From DASPWW01 sp963841715 (GTDB lineage Bacteria; Actinomycetota; Thermoleophilia; Solirubrobacterales; 70-9): a stretch of DNA of 64,000 nucleotides. The stretch lies in NCBI GenBank assembly GCA_963841715.1, contig CAWJDP010000002.1, positions 310,001-374,000 on the forward strand. The letters run 5' to 3'. Numbering within the stretch: position 1 is the stretch's first letter; each line of letters starts with the position of its first letter. Under the pieces are notes generated by a model. That model was given only the letters and a program-made list of their open reading frames with translations, searched no databases and was not told where the DNA came from. This document shows positions 8,291 to 15,748 of the stretch, one piece after another. Position numbers and translations under genes: made by a program.

Positions 8291-9299
8291 GTGGACGCGA
8301 CCAACCACATGTTCAAGCTCGCCGCGCGGCCGGACGGCCTCCCTGCCGCCTCCGATTGGGAGTACGCCGCCGAGCCGGTCGCGGACCCGGGCGACGGCGA
8401 GGTTGTGGTCAGGAACAAGCTACGTCTCGCTCGACCCGGCGATGCGCGGGTGGATGAACGAGGGGCCGTCGTACATCCCGCCGGTCGGGATCGGCGAGGT
8501 GATGCGTGCCGGCGCCGTCGGCGAGGTGATCGAGTCGAACAGCGGCAGCTTCGCGCCGGGCGACCATGTGACGGGGATGCTCGGCGTCCAGGAGTACGCG
8601 GTCGTCGACGGCGGGGGCCTGTTCAAGATCGACCCTGCGGTCGCACCGCTGCGGTCTACCTCGGCGCGCTCGGGATGACCGGGCATGACGGCGTACTTCG
8701 GCCTGCTCGACGTCGGCAAGCCCGAGGAGGGCGAGACGGTCGTCGTCTCGGGTGCCGCGGGCGCGGTCGGGAGCGTCGTCGGGCAGATCGCCAAGATCAA
8801 GGGCGCCGCGCGGTCGGCATCGCGGGCGGCCCGGACAAGTGCGCGTGGATCGTCGACGAGCTCGGCTTCGACGCGGCGATCGACTACAAGAGTGAGGACC
8901 TCGGCAAGGGGCTGCACGAGCAGTGCCCGGACAGGGTCGACGTCTACTTCGACAACGTCGGCGGCGACATCCTCGATGCCGTCGCTCGGTCGGCTCGCCC
9001 GACGCGCGCGCGTCGTGATCTGCGGCGCGATCTCCCAGTACAACAACACGGGCTCGTTCCAGGGCCCGTCGAACTACATGTCGCTGCTCGTCCACCGCGC
9101 GCGGATGGAGGGCTTCCTCGTCTTCGACTACCTCGCCCGCTTCCCCGAGGCGGTGAAGGAGATTGCGGGGTGGATCGACGAGGGCAAGCTGATCTCGCGC
9201 GCCGACATCGTCGAGGGTCTCGACTCATTCCCGGACACGCTTCTGAAGCTGTTCGAGGGCGAGAACGTGGGCAAGCTGATGATCAAGGTCGCCGACTAG
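8291..9299 (+). pseudogene. NADP-dependent MDR-family reductase, five frameshifts
   Basis: Conserved pieces of a medium-chain quinone/alkenal-reductase (CurA-like) run in order but jump between two frames. VDATNHMFKLAARPDG to EVVVRNK is followed by YVSLDPAMRGWMNEGPSY, then YLGALGMTG, then TAYFGLLDVGKPEEGE with VVVSGAAGAVGSVVGQIAK, then GIAGGPDKCAWIVDELGFD with VDVYFDNVGGDILDAV, and finally RRARVVICGAISQYN to LMIKVAD. Breaks lie near 8417-8420, 8649-8656, 8684, 8807-8814 and 8981-8985, with a +1,-1,+1,-1,+1 pattern. Residues between breaks are well preserved, so the damage is recent or is a sequencing error. The start GTG follows a good ribosome site. Confidence 0.85.
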
Positions 9300-9410
9300 C
9301 GTCGGCTTGGTCCGCCGCGAACCGTAAGCGGGCTCTGCGCCTGCTCATACCTCGCTCTTATCGGGCCTGCCTACGGTCCTGCGGTCGTCACCCAACTGCA
9401 GGAGGACCAG

Positions 9411-9776
9411 ATGAGAGCCAGAGCCCTGATCGCACCCACCGCCGTGGCCGGACTCGCCCTTGCGGGCGGCGGCGCGGCGCTCGCGCAGAGCGCTCCCGTC
9501 GCAACCCAGCTCACGATCAAGTCGGGGAAGAAGGCGTTCTCGGGCAAGGTGAAGTCGAGCAACCCGGCGTGCGTCGGCGGCCGGGGCGTATCCGTGTTTC
9601 GCAACAAGGGCCGCAAGCTGATCGGCTCGGATGCAAGCAGCGCCAACGGCAAGTGGAAGCTCGGCGCCGGAAAGGCGAAGAAGGGCAAGTACTACGCGTC
9701 GACCGGCCAGGTCGTCGATCCGACGGGCACCGTGTGCGCCGCCGCCAAGTCGCCCGTCGTGACCCGCACGTCGTAG
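9411..9776 (+). CDS. Small secreted Lys-rich protein of unknown function
   Basis: The 121-residue protein has AGGAGGACC upstream, a signal peptide (APTAVAGLALAGGGAALAQS, cleavage near residue 27) and a mature beta-like domain rich in Lys/Gly/Ser (GKKAFSGKVKSSNPACVGGRG). The two Cys in it could form one disulfide. The pattern of a short carboxypeptidase-regulatory-like or Ig-like beta-sandwich (GRKLIGSDASSANGKWKLGA) suggests a single extracellular beta domain. I do not recognise a named family. Confidence 0.7.
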   Translation: MRARALIAPTAVAGLALAGGGAALAQSAPVATQLTIKSGKKAFSGKVKSSNPACVGGRGVSVFRNKGRKLIGSDASSANGKWKLGAGKAKKGKYYASTGQVVDPTGTVCAAAKSPVVTRTS

Positions 9777-9800
9777 CAGCAGAGCGCGGGCGGAGCGGGC

Positions 9801-10079
9801 TCAGGCCAGGCCGTGGTCGCGCTTGGCCTCCTCCTCCATTCGCTCGAGGCGCGTGTAGTAGTCCGGGAACTCCTTCAGGTGCGCGAGCGCGATCTTGGCC
9901 GTGATCGTCTCGTCGTCGCCGGTGACGTTGGTCTCGGGATCGTGCAGTCCATGCTCGAGCTCGACGTCCATCCCGGCTCGGAACTGCTCGACGTCGAACG
10001 GCGCCGATGTCCAGTCGATTCCGATCCGCTCGCCTATCTTGCGGGCCTCGTCGGCCTTGAAGCTCTTAGTGGGGGTCAT
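9801..10079 (-). CDS. DUF5661-like small protein
   Basis: The 92-residue protein opens MTPTKSFKADEARKIGERIG and contains the phrases FRAGMDVELEHGLHDPETNVT and IALAHLKEFPDYYTRLERME, which I recognise as the DUF5661 pattern. It is soluble, acidic and has no signal peptide. Function is unknown. It is the last gene on the minus strand after the ferric-reductase-like gene, 34 bases downstream, so it may belong to the electron-transfer cluster or simply be read through from it. Confidence 0.7.
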   Translation of the reverse strand: MTPTKSFKADEARKIGERIGIDWTSAPFDVEQFRAGMDVELEHGLHDPETNVTGDDETITAKIALAHLKEFPDYYTRLERMEEEAKRDHGLA

Positions 10080-10113
10080 TTGGTTCCCGTCCTCCTGTCT
10101 CGAATCGGAATCG

Positions 10114-10701
10114 TCATCCGGCGTCGGGCGCGGATCGCACCGGCGTTGTGGGTGCGCTCCGGACCGGCCCCGTGCGGTATCGCAGATAGAGGAGAACCGC
10201 GATTGGTACCGCGGTCGTGATCACCATCGCCTTGAACCACACCGCCGCGCCGTCGGTCCCTGAGCCGAGCGAGTGCGCGACCGCAAGCATGTAGACGACG
10301 ACGGTCGCGCGGTGGACGAGGCGCCAGCGCTTCGCGCCGATTCGCCTGCGCAGGTAGAACGTCGGGCCGAGCACGGCGGCGAGGTATCCGGCGAGGATCC
10401 CGAGCCCGGTCCACAGCGGCCGGTACGGGACCGTGAACGGGATCGCGATGCCGGAGAGGCCGGGCTTGAGCCACTGATCGCCGAGGAGGAAGATGCCGTG
10501 GGCCGCGATTGCGGCGAGCGCGGCAAGCGCGATCTGCTCGTGGAACTTCACCAGCGCCCGCTTCAACCCCGGTCGGCGCGAGACGTTCGACGCCATGAAC
10601 AGACCGAGTGCGACTGCCGTCGCAATCAGCAGGAACGCCACGACGCCGGCCGAGCGGGCCGCCAACCACCACGTGTATTGGGAGGGGTCCCGCTCAATCA
10701 C
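10114..10701 (-). CDS. Ferric-reductase-like transmembrane heme protein
   Basis: The 195-residue membrane protein has about five or six helices. His54 and His68 (KFHEQIALAA, IAAHGIFLL) and His130 and His143 (RLVHRATVVV, LAVAHSLGSG) sit 13-14 residues apart on two helices, the bis-heme-b arrangement of ferric reductase/MsrQ/NOX domains. There is no attached FAD or NAD domain, so it must receive electrons from another protein. It overlaps the upstream one-TM gene by 8 bases and ends the cytochrome-b cluster, suggesting it is a partner in that chain. The start ATG at 10701 gives a short cytoplasmic head. Confidence 0.78.
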   Translation of the reverse strand: MIERDPSQYTWWLAARSAGVVAFLLIATAVALGLFMASNVSRRPGLKRALVKFHEQIALAALAAIAAHGIFLLGDQWLKPGLSGIAIPFTVPYRPLWTGLGILAGYLAAVLGPTFYLRRRIGAKRWRLVHRATVVVYMLAVAHSLGSGTDGAAVWFKAMVITTAVPIAVLLYLRYRTGPVRSAPTTPVRSAPDAG

Positions 10702-10927
10702 CTCGCGCTCCGCCTCCTTCGCCGCCTTCCTCGCCCTGCGCCGGCGGTTGAGTCGGAGCCGGTGCGACCCTTACGGGGCTCGGCTCCTGTACCCGCGTCG
10801 GTCCGCTGAACATCGCGAACGCCGCCAGTGCGGCGAGTGCTACGAGCACGAAGACCGCCGCGATACGGGTTTCGAGGCGGGGCCGCGGAACCGCGAAGAC
10901 CGCGGGCCTTGTGGACCGGGCGCTCAT
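10694..10927 (-). CDS. Single-TM Pro/Gly-rich small protein
   Basis: This 77-residue protein has one membrane helix (RIAAVFVLVALAALAAFAMF, about 21-40) and a Pro/Ala/Gly-rich extracytoplasmic tail with no motif. It starts inside the stop of the gene before it (ATGA at 10924-10927) and overlaps the following ferric-reductase-like gene by 8 bases. Such tight packing argues that it is really translated and part of the same membrane complex. No family recognised. Confidence 0.6.
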   Translation of the reverse strand: MSARSTRPAVFAVPRPRLETRIAAVFVLVALAALAAFAMFSGPTRVQEPSPVRVAPAPTQPPAQGEEGGEGGGARGD

Positions 10928-11241
10928 CGCGCGGGTGAGGTGCGGCTGACGACCTTCGCCGCCTGGTTCGCCGGTTGAGCCTTGCCGCCACCCGTTGCGG
11001 GTTGGCTTGCCGCCCGCACCGGCCCGGGCCCGAGCGCCGGATCGCGCCCGTTGCGAACCTGGATTGCCATCAGGGTCAGGACCACGAAGAACAGGCCGAG
11101 CGCCGCAGTGATGACCGCCAGCGGGCCTGGCGTCGGGCGCGGCGGCCGCCGCGGAGGCGTTGTCGAGGGCGGTGGGCCGCTTCCCCGCTGCCCTCTATCC
11201 CCTGCCGCTGGTGCACTATCTCGATCCGGCGTCTCGCTCAT
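10924..11241 (-). CDS. Single-TM Pro-rich small protein
   Basis: From the ATG at 11241 the product is 105 residues: a Pro/Arg-rich cytoplasmic head (STTPPRRPPRPTPGP), one membrane helix (LAVITAALGLFFVVLTLMAI, about 41-60) and an Ala/Gly/Gln tail. A longer in-frame start at 11262 exists but would overlap the upstream lipoprotein gene. It is packed 7 bases after that gene and overlaps the next by 4. The topology matches its small neighbour. No known domain is visible. Confidence 0.6.
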   Translation of the reverse strand: MSETPDRDSAPAAGDRGQRGSGPPPSTTPPRRPPRPTPGPLAVITAALGLFFVVLTLMAIQVRNGRDPALGPGPVRAASQPATGGGKAQPANQAAKVVSRTSPAR

Positions 11242-11248
11242 CGTGCGG

Positions 11249-11842
11249 TCAGACCTCCCCACATACCTTGAAGCCGTACCCGCGCGCGAAGCCCACGAGC
11301 GATCGCGTCAGGTTCTCGAGCTCACGCTGCCGGCTCTTCAGCTCAGCGACGTTCTTGTCCTTGAGCCCGGTGCGGATCTGTCGCCGCAGGGCGAGTTGGC
11401 GCCTGAGAACGCTGAACACATTTGTGCGCAGAACGCTCGCGTCCCCGCGCGGCCGCGGGATCGCCTCGAGTCGGCGGAGTTGCTTGTCCGCCAAGCCGAT
11501 TCCTTCGTCGTAGGCCTTGATCGCCTCGTGTTCGTTCGCGGCTTCACCGACGCGTTGCCGCGCCGCGCTGCGCTTGGGGTCGAGGCTGCGACAGACGCTG
11601 TCGGCGTGTGAGATGTAGGCGCGACGCCGGGCGTCGCTCACCGAGGCGCTCACGGCCTGCGCCCCGGCAGGCTTGCCGGCGGCCGCGGTTGTGGGTGAGG
11701 ATGGCCCCGCGCCGGTTGTCGAGGTCGGTGTCGCGGAGACCGTCGCACGTCGGGTATCCGCACCACAGCCCACCGCGACTAGGCAAGCGAGCCCGACGGC
11801 GCATATCACAGCTGCCGAGTGCGGCAGTGAGCGCGATCGCAT
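11249..11842 (-). CDS. Putative lipoprotein with helical C-terminal domain
   Basis: Starting at the ATG at 11842 (MRSRSLPHSAAV) gives a lipoprotein signal with LACLVAVGCGAD as lipobox (Cys at about residue 26), then a Thr/Ser/Pro linker and a charged helical domain. The phrases YISHADSVCRSLDPKR, YDEGIGLADKQLRRLEAIPRP and RRQLALRRQIRTGLKDKNVAEL suggest a helical bundle with two Cys. Similar anonymous lipoproteins are frequent in Thermoleophilia. It sits in the electron-transfer cluster, 91 bases below the 322-residue protein. An in-frame start at 11878 would place the signal too far in. Confidence 0.65.
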   Translation of the reverse strand: MRSRSLPHSAAVICAVGLACLVAVGCGADTRRATVSATPTSTTGAGPSSPTTAAAGKPAGAQAVSASVSDARRRAYISHADSVCRSLDPKRSAARQRVGEAANEHEAIKAYDEGIGLADKQLRRLEAIPRPRGDASVLRTNVFSVLRRQLALRRQIRTGLKDKNVAELKSRQRELENLTRSLVGFARGYGFKVCGEV

Positions 11843-11933
11843 GCGAGCGAGGCTAGGCGCGCATGCGCGCTCGAACATCGGTGCTCGCTGCGGATCTACG
11901 TTCGTAGAAGTCCGCAGCGCCCAGGGCGAACCG

Positions 11934-12902
11934 CTAGGAGTCCCCCTCGACGCGCCTGTAGTGGTCCCTCCAGATCACGCGGTAGACACCGAGGTAGCGA
12001 GGGAGGCGTCGCAGGCCGGGGATGAAGGGGATGCAGATCAGGCCAAGGCTGAGGGCCATCATCAGCACCCAGATCAGCGCGTCGGCGTTCTCGGAGCTCT
12101 TGAACGGCTCGATCTGGTACCAGAACGTGTACAGCCACAGCCACACCTGCCCCGGGTAGCTGCCCGTCTCGTTCATCATCCCCCACTGGTCGCCGAGCAG
12201 GTGCTGATCCTCGGCGCGGGACTCGAAGTAGCTGCCGCCGGACAGGAAGAGGAGCGGCTTCGTGTAGTTGGTCTGGTAGAACTGGCTCGTCGTCAACAGG
12301 CTGCCGTCGAGCCCGCCGCTCGATGCGAGGCCGAGCAGGGAGCTCATCATCGGCGCGACGGGACCGTAGTGACCAGGGGGGAGCTTCGGAAGCCCGGCGG
12401 GGAAGCGGGCATGCTTCAACCCCGCGGTGTACGCGTCCGTCCACCGCGACCGCAGCGCCGGCGGCGCGGCCTGGTAGGCGATGAGAGCTCGCCGCAGGGT
12501 CGGGTCACCCGGGATGCTGCGCAGCGGGTCGAGCACGAAGTCGTTCGCGGTATTGATCCGGTAGTGGACCCCCGGGGCGCGCTGCAGGGAGATTGGTCCG
12601 ATCTTCTGGCCGGCGCCCGGTGTGTCGTTGTAGGGCGGGCCGTAGGTCGCGACCTCGCTCGATCCGTCGAGCTCGGTGACCGCCGTCGCCAGGAAGTCAT
12701 TCGGGTCGGCGCGCGCCCACTGCTGGAGCGTGATCGGCGGGTCGTCGGGAGACGAGAACAGGATCGTGAGCACCACCGCGAGCCCCGTGATCACGATCAG
12801 CGCGACGACGAATTCCTTTACGAGGTCGTAGCGGATGTGCTCACCCCGCCACTCACCCGCCTCGTCGGCCGGCGGGGCGGCTCCGGGGCTCGCCGCGGTC
12901 AC
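11934..12902 (-). CDS. Membrane protein in the cytochrome-b C-half position, unknown family
   Basis: The 322-residue protein has a short cytoplasmic head (GEHIRYDLVKEF), one helix (about 27-50, VVALIVITGLAVVLTILFS), about 200 extracytoplasmic residues starting SPDDPPITLQQWARADPNDF, then two hydrophobic segments (about 255-300) and a basic end LPRYLGVYRVIWRDHYRR. Its ATG overlaps the stop of the cytochrome-b gene (ATGA at 12899-12902). By position it takes the place of subunit IV/cytochrome-b C-terminal half, but I see no PEWY or quinone-site motif. It may dock a soluble donor outside the membrane; that is inference. Confidence 0.65.
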   Translation of the reverse strand: MTAASPGAAPPADEAGEWRGEHIRYDLVKEFVVALIVITGLAVVLTILFSSPDDPPITLQQWARADPNDFLATAVTELDGSSEVATYGPPYNDTPGAGQKIGPISLQRAPGVHYRINTANDFVLDPLRSIPGDPTLRRALIAYQAAPPALRSRWTDAYTAGLKHARFPAGLPKLPPGHYGPVAPMMSSLLGLASSGGLDGSLLTTSQFYQTNYTKPLLFLSGGSYFESRAEDQHLLGDQWGMMNETGSYPGQVWLWLYTFWYQIEPFKSSENADALIWVLMMALSLGLICIPFIPGLRRLPRYLGVYRVIWRDHYRRVEGDS

Positions 12903-13558
12903 GGCGAGCCGGCCTCAGGAGTCGGCGGGGTGGCGCTTCGGGCGGCGTCTCGGGCCGGGTAGGGGGGCACGACGCCGTGACGGCGGACCAGCAGCACGTG
13001 CCAGACGACTAGCGCCACGACTGCGACCGGGAGAAGCAGGATGTGGAAGGTGTACATCTGGCCGAAGTCCGCGACGTTGAAGTACGCGCCGACGCCGACC
13101 GAGTTCAATCCGTCCTTGCCCTCACTGGCGATCCACTGCGCGTCGAAGTTCTGCTGAGAGAGGTAGCCCGTGAACGCGGTGCCTATCGCGACCAGGAAGA
13201 TGATCGCTCCGGTGACCCAGGTCCGCGCGCGGCCGCCGCGCCATGCTCCCATGAAGAACTTGCCCCACAGATGCACGACCATGGTGAAGAAGAGGAGCTC
13301 CACACCCCAGAGGTGGACGCTGTTGAAGAATCGCCCCACGCTCGAGACGTGCCACCACGCCGGCCCCTTTAGGCCAAGGATGGCGCCGGAGACGAGGACG
13401 ACGATCAGCGACGCGATCGTCGCCACACCGAAGACGTAGATCCACGAGGAAACGTAGGCCGGTTGGCGATCGGGGAGGAGCTTCTCCGGGGGCAGCGCGT
13501 CAACCGCCCGTCGGCGCACCCGCTCGGTCCACAGGCGCGACTCCTGCTCGGTGCTCAA
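12899..13558 (-). CDS. Cytochrome b6-like protein (cytochrome b N-terminal half)
   Basis: From the TTG at 13558, which overlaps the preceding stop (TTGA), the product is 219 residues, close to cytochrome b6 (about 215) and far shorter than full cytochrome b. His82 and His96 (NSVHLWG, VVHLWGK) and His172 and His187 (YTFHILLL, VVWHVLL) can bind two b hemes across four helices. The 15-residue step of the second pair is the b6-type spacing (14 in mitochondrial-type b). TGYLSQQNFDAQWIASEG resembles the Qo-side loop. No Rieske protein or cytochrome c is near, so the electron partner is unknown. Confidence 0.85.
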   Translation of the reverse strand: MSTEQESRLWTERVRRRAVDALPPEKLLPDRQPAYVSSWIYVFGVATIASLIVVLVSGAILGLKGPAWWHVSSVGRFFNSVHLWGVELLFFTMVVHLWGKFFMGAWRGGRARTWVTGAIIFLVAIGTAFTGYLSQQNFDAQWIASEGKDGLNSVGVGAYFNVADFGQMYTFHILLLPVAVVALVVWHVLLVRRHGVVPPYPARDAARSATPPTPEAGSP

Positions 13559-13761
13559 GGTTGGCGCTCCCGGGTCGGGAAGGGCACCAGAATCGCGGCG
13601 ATGAACACGGCGATCATGAGCAGGATCACGATGATGTTCGCCACCGACATGTGGAAGAAGTGCCAGTTGACGTAGTGAGCGGGGCTGTCCAGATTGAAGA
13701 TCGCCGGCGCGACGGGGGCTTGCCAGCGAAGCGATCGCAGGCTCTTGAGGCAGGGATGCAT
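13555..13761 (-). CDS. Small single-TM protein starting the cytochrome-b cluster
   Basis: The 68-residue protein has a short head with SPAHYVNWHFFHMSVANI, then one helix (VIVILLMIAVFIAAILVPF) and a charged tail. His and Trp sit at the membrane edge. Its stop overlaps the TTG start of the cytochrome-b6-like gene by 4 bases, so the two are coupled. It may be a small structural subunit, as small one-helix subunits are in b6f and bc complexes; no sequence family is recognised. Confidence 0.6.
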   Translation of the reverse strand: MHPCLKSLRSLRWQAPVAPAIFNLDSPAHYVNWHFFHMSVANIIVILLMIAVFIAAILVPFPTRERQP

Positions 13762-13804
13762 GCGACCGGATTCTCTGCGCGCGCCCGTCCGCCCGCATCA
13801 GCGT

Positions 13805-13829
13805 TTTCCCCTAACACCGGGCGGGGAAA
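13805..13829. terminator. Hairpin between patatin gene and cytochrome-b cluster
   Basis: TTTCCCC (13805-13811) pairs with GGGGAAA (13823-13829) across an 11-base loop, in the 126-base gap between two minus-strand genes. It may end the patatin transcript before the cytochrome-b cluster. The remaining gap, with GATCG/CGATC at 13835-13847, would hold the cluster's own promoter; no clear -35/-10 pair is visible. Confidence 0.35.
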
Positions 13830-13887
13830 GTACTGATCGCATCGATCGGGGAGGAGGGGCGTGCGGCCGCCGGCTCGAGCGACAGGG

Positions 13888-15648
13888 CTAGTCGGCGCCC
13901 GGGACGCGGCCCAGCCGCAGCAGCCGCGGGTTCGCCGCAATCCCGATCAGCGCGAGGATCCACAGGAGCGGCGCCATGATCAGCGGGACGAGGTGCTCTG
14001 GGATCAGGTCGATGACGATCCGCGCCGGCCAGAAGTCGACCGGGGGCGCGAGGTAGCTGGCGACGAACGCGGCGAGCCCGGCGACGGCGATCGCGAATGC
14101 GAGCACCGTCCAGTGCTGCCCGAGCGCGTCGCTGATCGCGCCGTGCTGCGACGCGATCACCGCGATGAGCACGGCGAGCATGATCGTCCAGCCCGCGATC
14201 CCGACCAGGCGCGGGTGAAGGAGGAGGAGGTGGGCACGGAAGAACCGCGTCCCACCCGCGCGCAGCTTGTCGAGGTAGCGCGTCCCCGGTCTCGCGATCA
14301 GCCGGTTGACAGCGCCGAACTCCCACCGCGCCGGGCTCGGTTTCACCGGCTTCGCGCCCTGGAATGAGTTGATCCCGGGTCGGCTGAGCTCGGATTCGCT
14401 CATCTTGTACCCGTCGAGCATCAGCGAGTACGCCTCGGCGTCGCCGAAGCTGTCGAGGTCGGTGCGGATCCGCGACAGCGCGTCCTGCACTCGCGGGTCG
14501 ACGCCGAACTCGCGGCAGTCGATGTCGCCGCGGCGTTCGGTCTTCTCGTCCGTCGGTGAATCGATCGGCGGCACGGCCGTCCCGCTCAGCCCCTTGCGCA
14601 GGTGCATCAGCGCCATCGGCTTGCGGCGCTCGCGCGCGTGCACGAGCTGCTCATCCCGGATCCGGTCGCCGGAGATCGACATCGATCGCAGCAGCGCGCC
14701 GACGAGGTGGCTGGCGGGCTTGTCGCGGTCGGCGAGCTGCCCCGAGGCGTCGCTGACGATCAAGTGCGTGCAGCCCTCGTCGAGAAGTCCCTGAAGGCCC
14801 TGGTTGTCGTGAACGCCGCCGTCGACGAGCTGGACCTGCTTGCCCGGGTACAGGTTGAGGATCGGCAGCGGATGGAAGAGGCCGGGCACGCACGCGGACG
14901 CGGCGACCGCGATCCCGAGCGGGAAGCCGCGCAGCGACTCGGGGGCGACCGGCCTGTCGCCCGCCCGCTCGGGGTCGAAGAAGCACTGCTCGAGCCGCAT
15001 GTTCTTGTCGACCTCGCGCACCACCTTTCCGACGCGCGGGTCGGTCGGCATCGGCTCGCCCATCCGCACGGCCTCGAAGCGCCAGTTGTGCCCCGTGTTT
15101 AGCGTCGTCGCGTTGAGGAGCAGCACGGGAACCTTCGCGTCGCGACGCGCGTTTCGCTCCCCGGGGTCGAAGTCCGGCTGCTCGTCGGACGGTTGGATCA
15201 GCAACTCGCGGAGCTCGATCTGCTTCTCGATCCCGATCGCCTTTCGCTCGCGCCGCCGGGCCCAAGCCGGTTTGTAGATGTAGCGGTCGTAGAGGTCGCC
15301 GATCCGATTGCTGCGCGAGTAGCCACGGCTCGCCATCTGCACGTTCTTGGCCGGGTTGAGGAACACCCGTGTGCGGATGTTCTTTCGCACCGCGGCAATC
15401 AGAAGTGTCTCGAGCTCGGCGACGAGCCTGCGGTAGTCCCGGTCGGTGATCTTCGCGTCGGGCTTCGACTCGAGCAAGCGCTTGAGCCGGATGTAGTAGG
15501 CGGCGCCGACGATCGACCCGCCGGAGACGGTCGAGATCACCTCGACCTTCGGCAGCACGCCGAGCTCGGCGAGCCGCGCAAGGACGCCGACGTGGAAGAA
15601 GGCGGCACGGAAGCCTCCGCCGGACAGCGCCAGGCCGAGCTTCGTCAC
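13888..15648 (-). CDS. Patatin-like phospholipase with C-terminal membrane helices
   Basis: The 586-residue protein has the patatin elements in order: oxyanion loop LALSGGGFRAAFFHVGVL (6-23), nucleophile Ser45 in TVSGGSIVGA, and the dyad Asp in VDGGVHDNQGLQGLL (about 276). The family hydrolyses acyl groups of phospholipids or neutral lipids. The last 150 residues hold about four hydrophobic helices, an addition to the usual domain that would anchor it in the membrane. The GTG start overlaps the stop of a tiny upstream frame. The start places the oxyanion loop at the very N-terminus, as is usual. Confidence 0.85.
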   Translation of the reverse strand: MTKLGLALSGGGFRAAFFHVGVLARLAELGVLPKVEVISTVSGGSIVGAAYYIRLKRLLESKPDAKITDRDYRRLVAELETLLIAAVRKNIRTRVFLNPAKNVQMASRGYSRSNRIGDLYDRYIYKPAWARRRERKAIGIEKQIELRELLIQPSDEQPDFDPGERNARRDAKVPVLLLNATTLNTGHNWRFEAVRMGEPMPTDPRVGKVVREVDKNMRLEQCFFDPERAGDRPVAPESLRGFPLGIAVAASACVPGLFHPLPILNLYPGKQVQLVDGGVHDNQGLQGLLDEGCTHLIVSDASGQLADRDKPASHLVGALLRSMSISGDRIRDEQLVHARERRKPMALMHLRKGLSGTAVPPIDSPTDEKTERRGDIDCREFGVDPRVQDALSRIRTDLDSFGDAEAYSLMLDGYKMSESELSRPGINSFQGAKPVKPSPARWEFGAVNRLIARPGTRYLDKLRAGGTRFFRAHLLLLHPRLVGIAGWTIMLAVLIAVIASQHGAISDALGQHWTVLAFAIAVAGLAAFVASYLAPPVDFWPARIVIDLIPEHLVPLIMAPLLWILALIGIAANPRLLRLGRVPGAD

Positions 15649-15707
15649 CGCTTGACGCCCGCGGCGTCGAACGCGGCGCTACCCCAATCGACGTTCTCCT
15701 CCGCCAT
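15645..15707 (-). other. 20-codon frame coupled to the patatin start
   Basis: ATG at 15707 opens MAEENVDWGSAAFDAAGVKR and stops at a TGA that overlaps the GTG start of the patatin gene (GTGA). A purine-rich stretch lies only inside it (GGAGGAG), where it could serve the patatin start more distantly. It could be a leader peptide for translational coupling, or chance. No homology can be judged at this size. Confidence 0.25.
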
Positions 15708-15748
15708 CGCCGCACCAGTATTGCGGCGAAGCGGCCTCGAGCCAGTCT

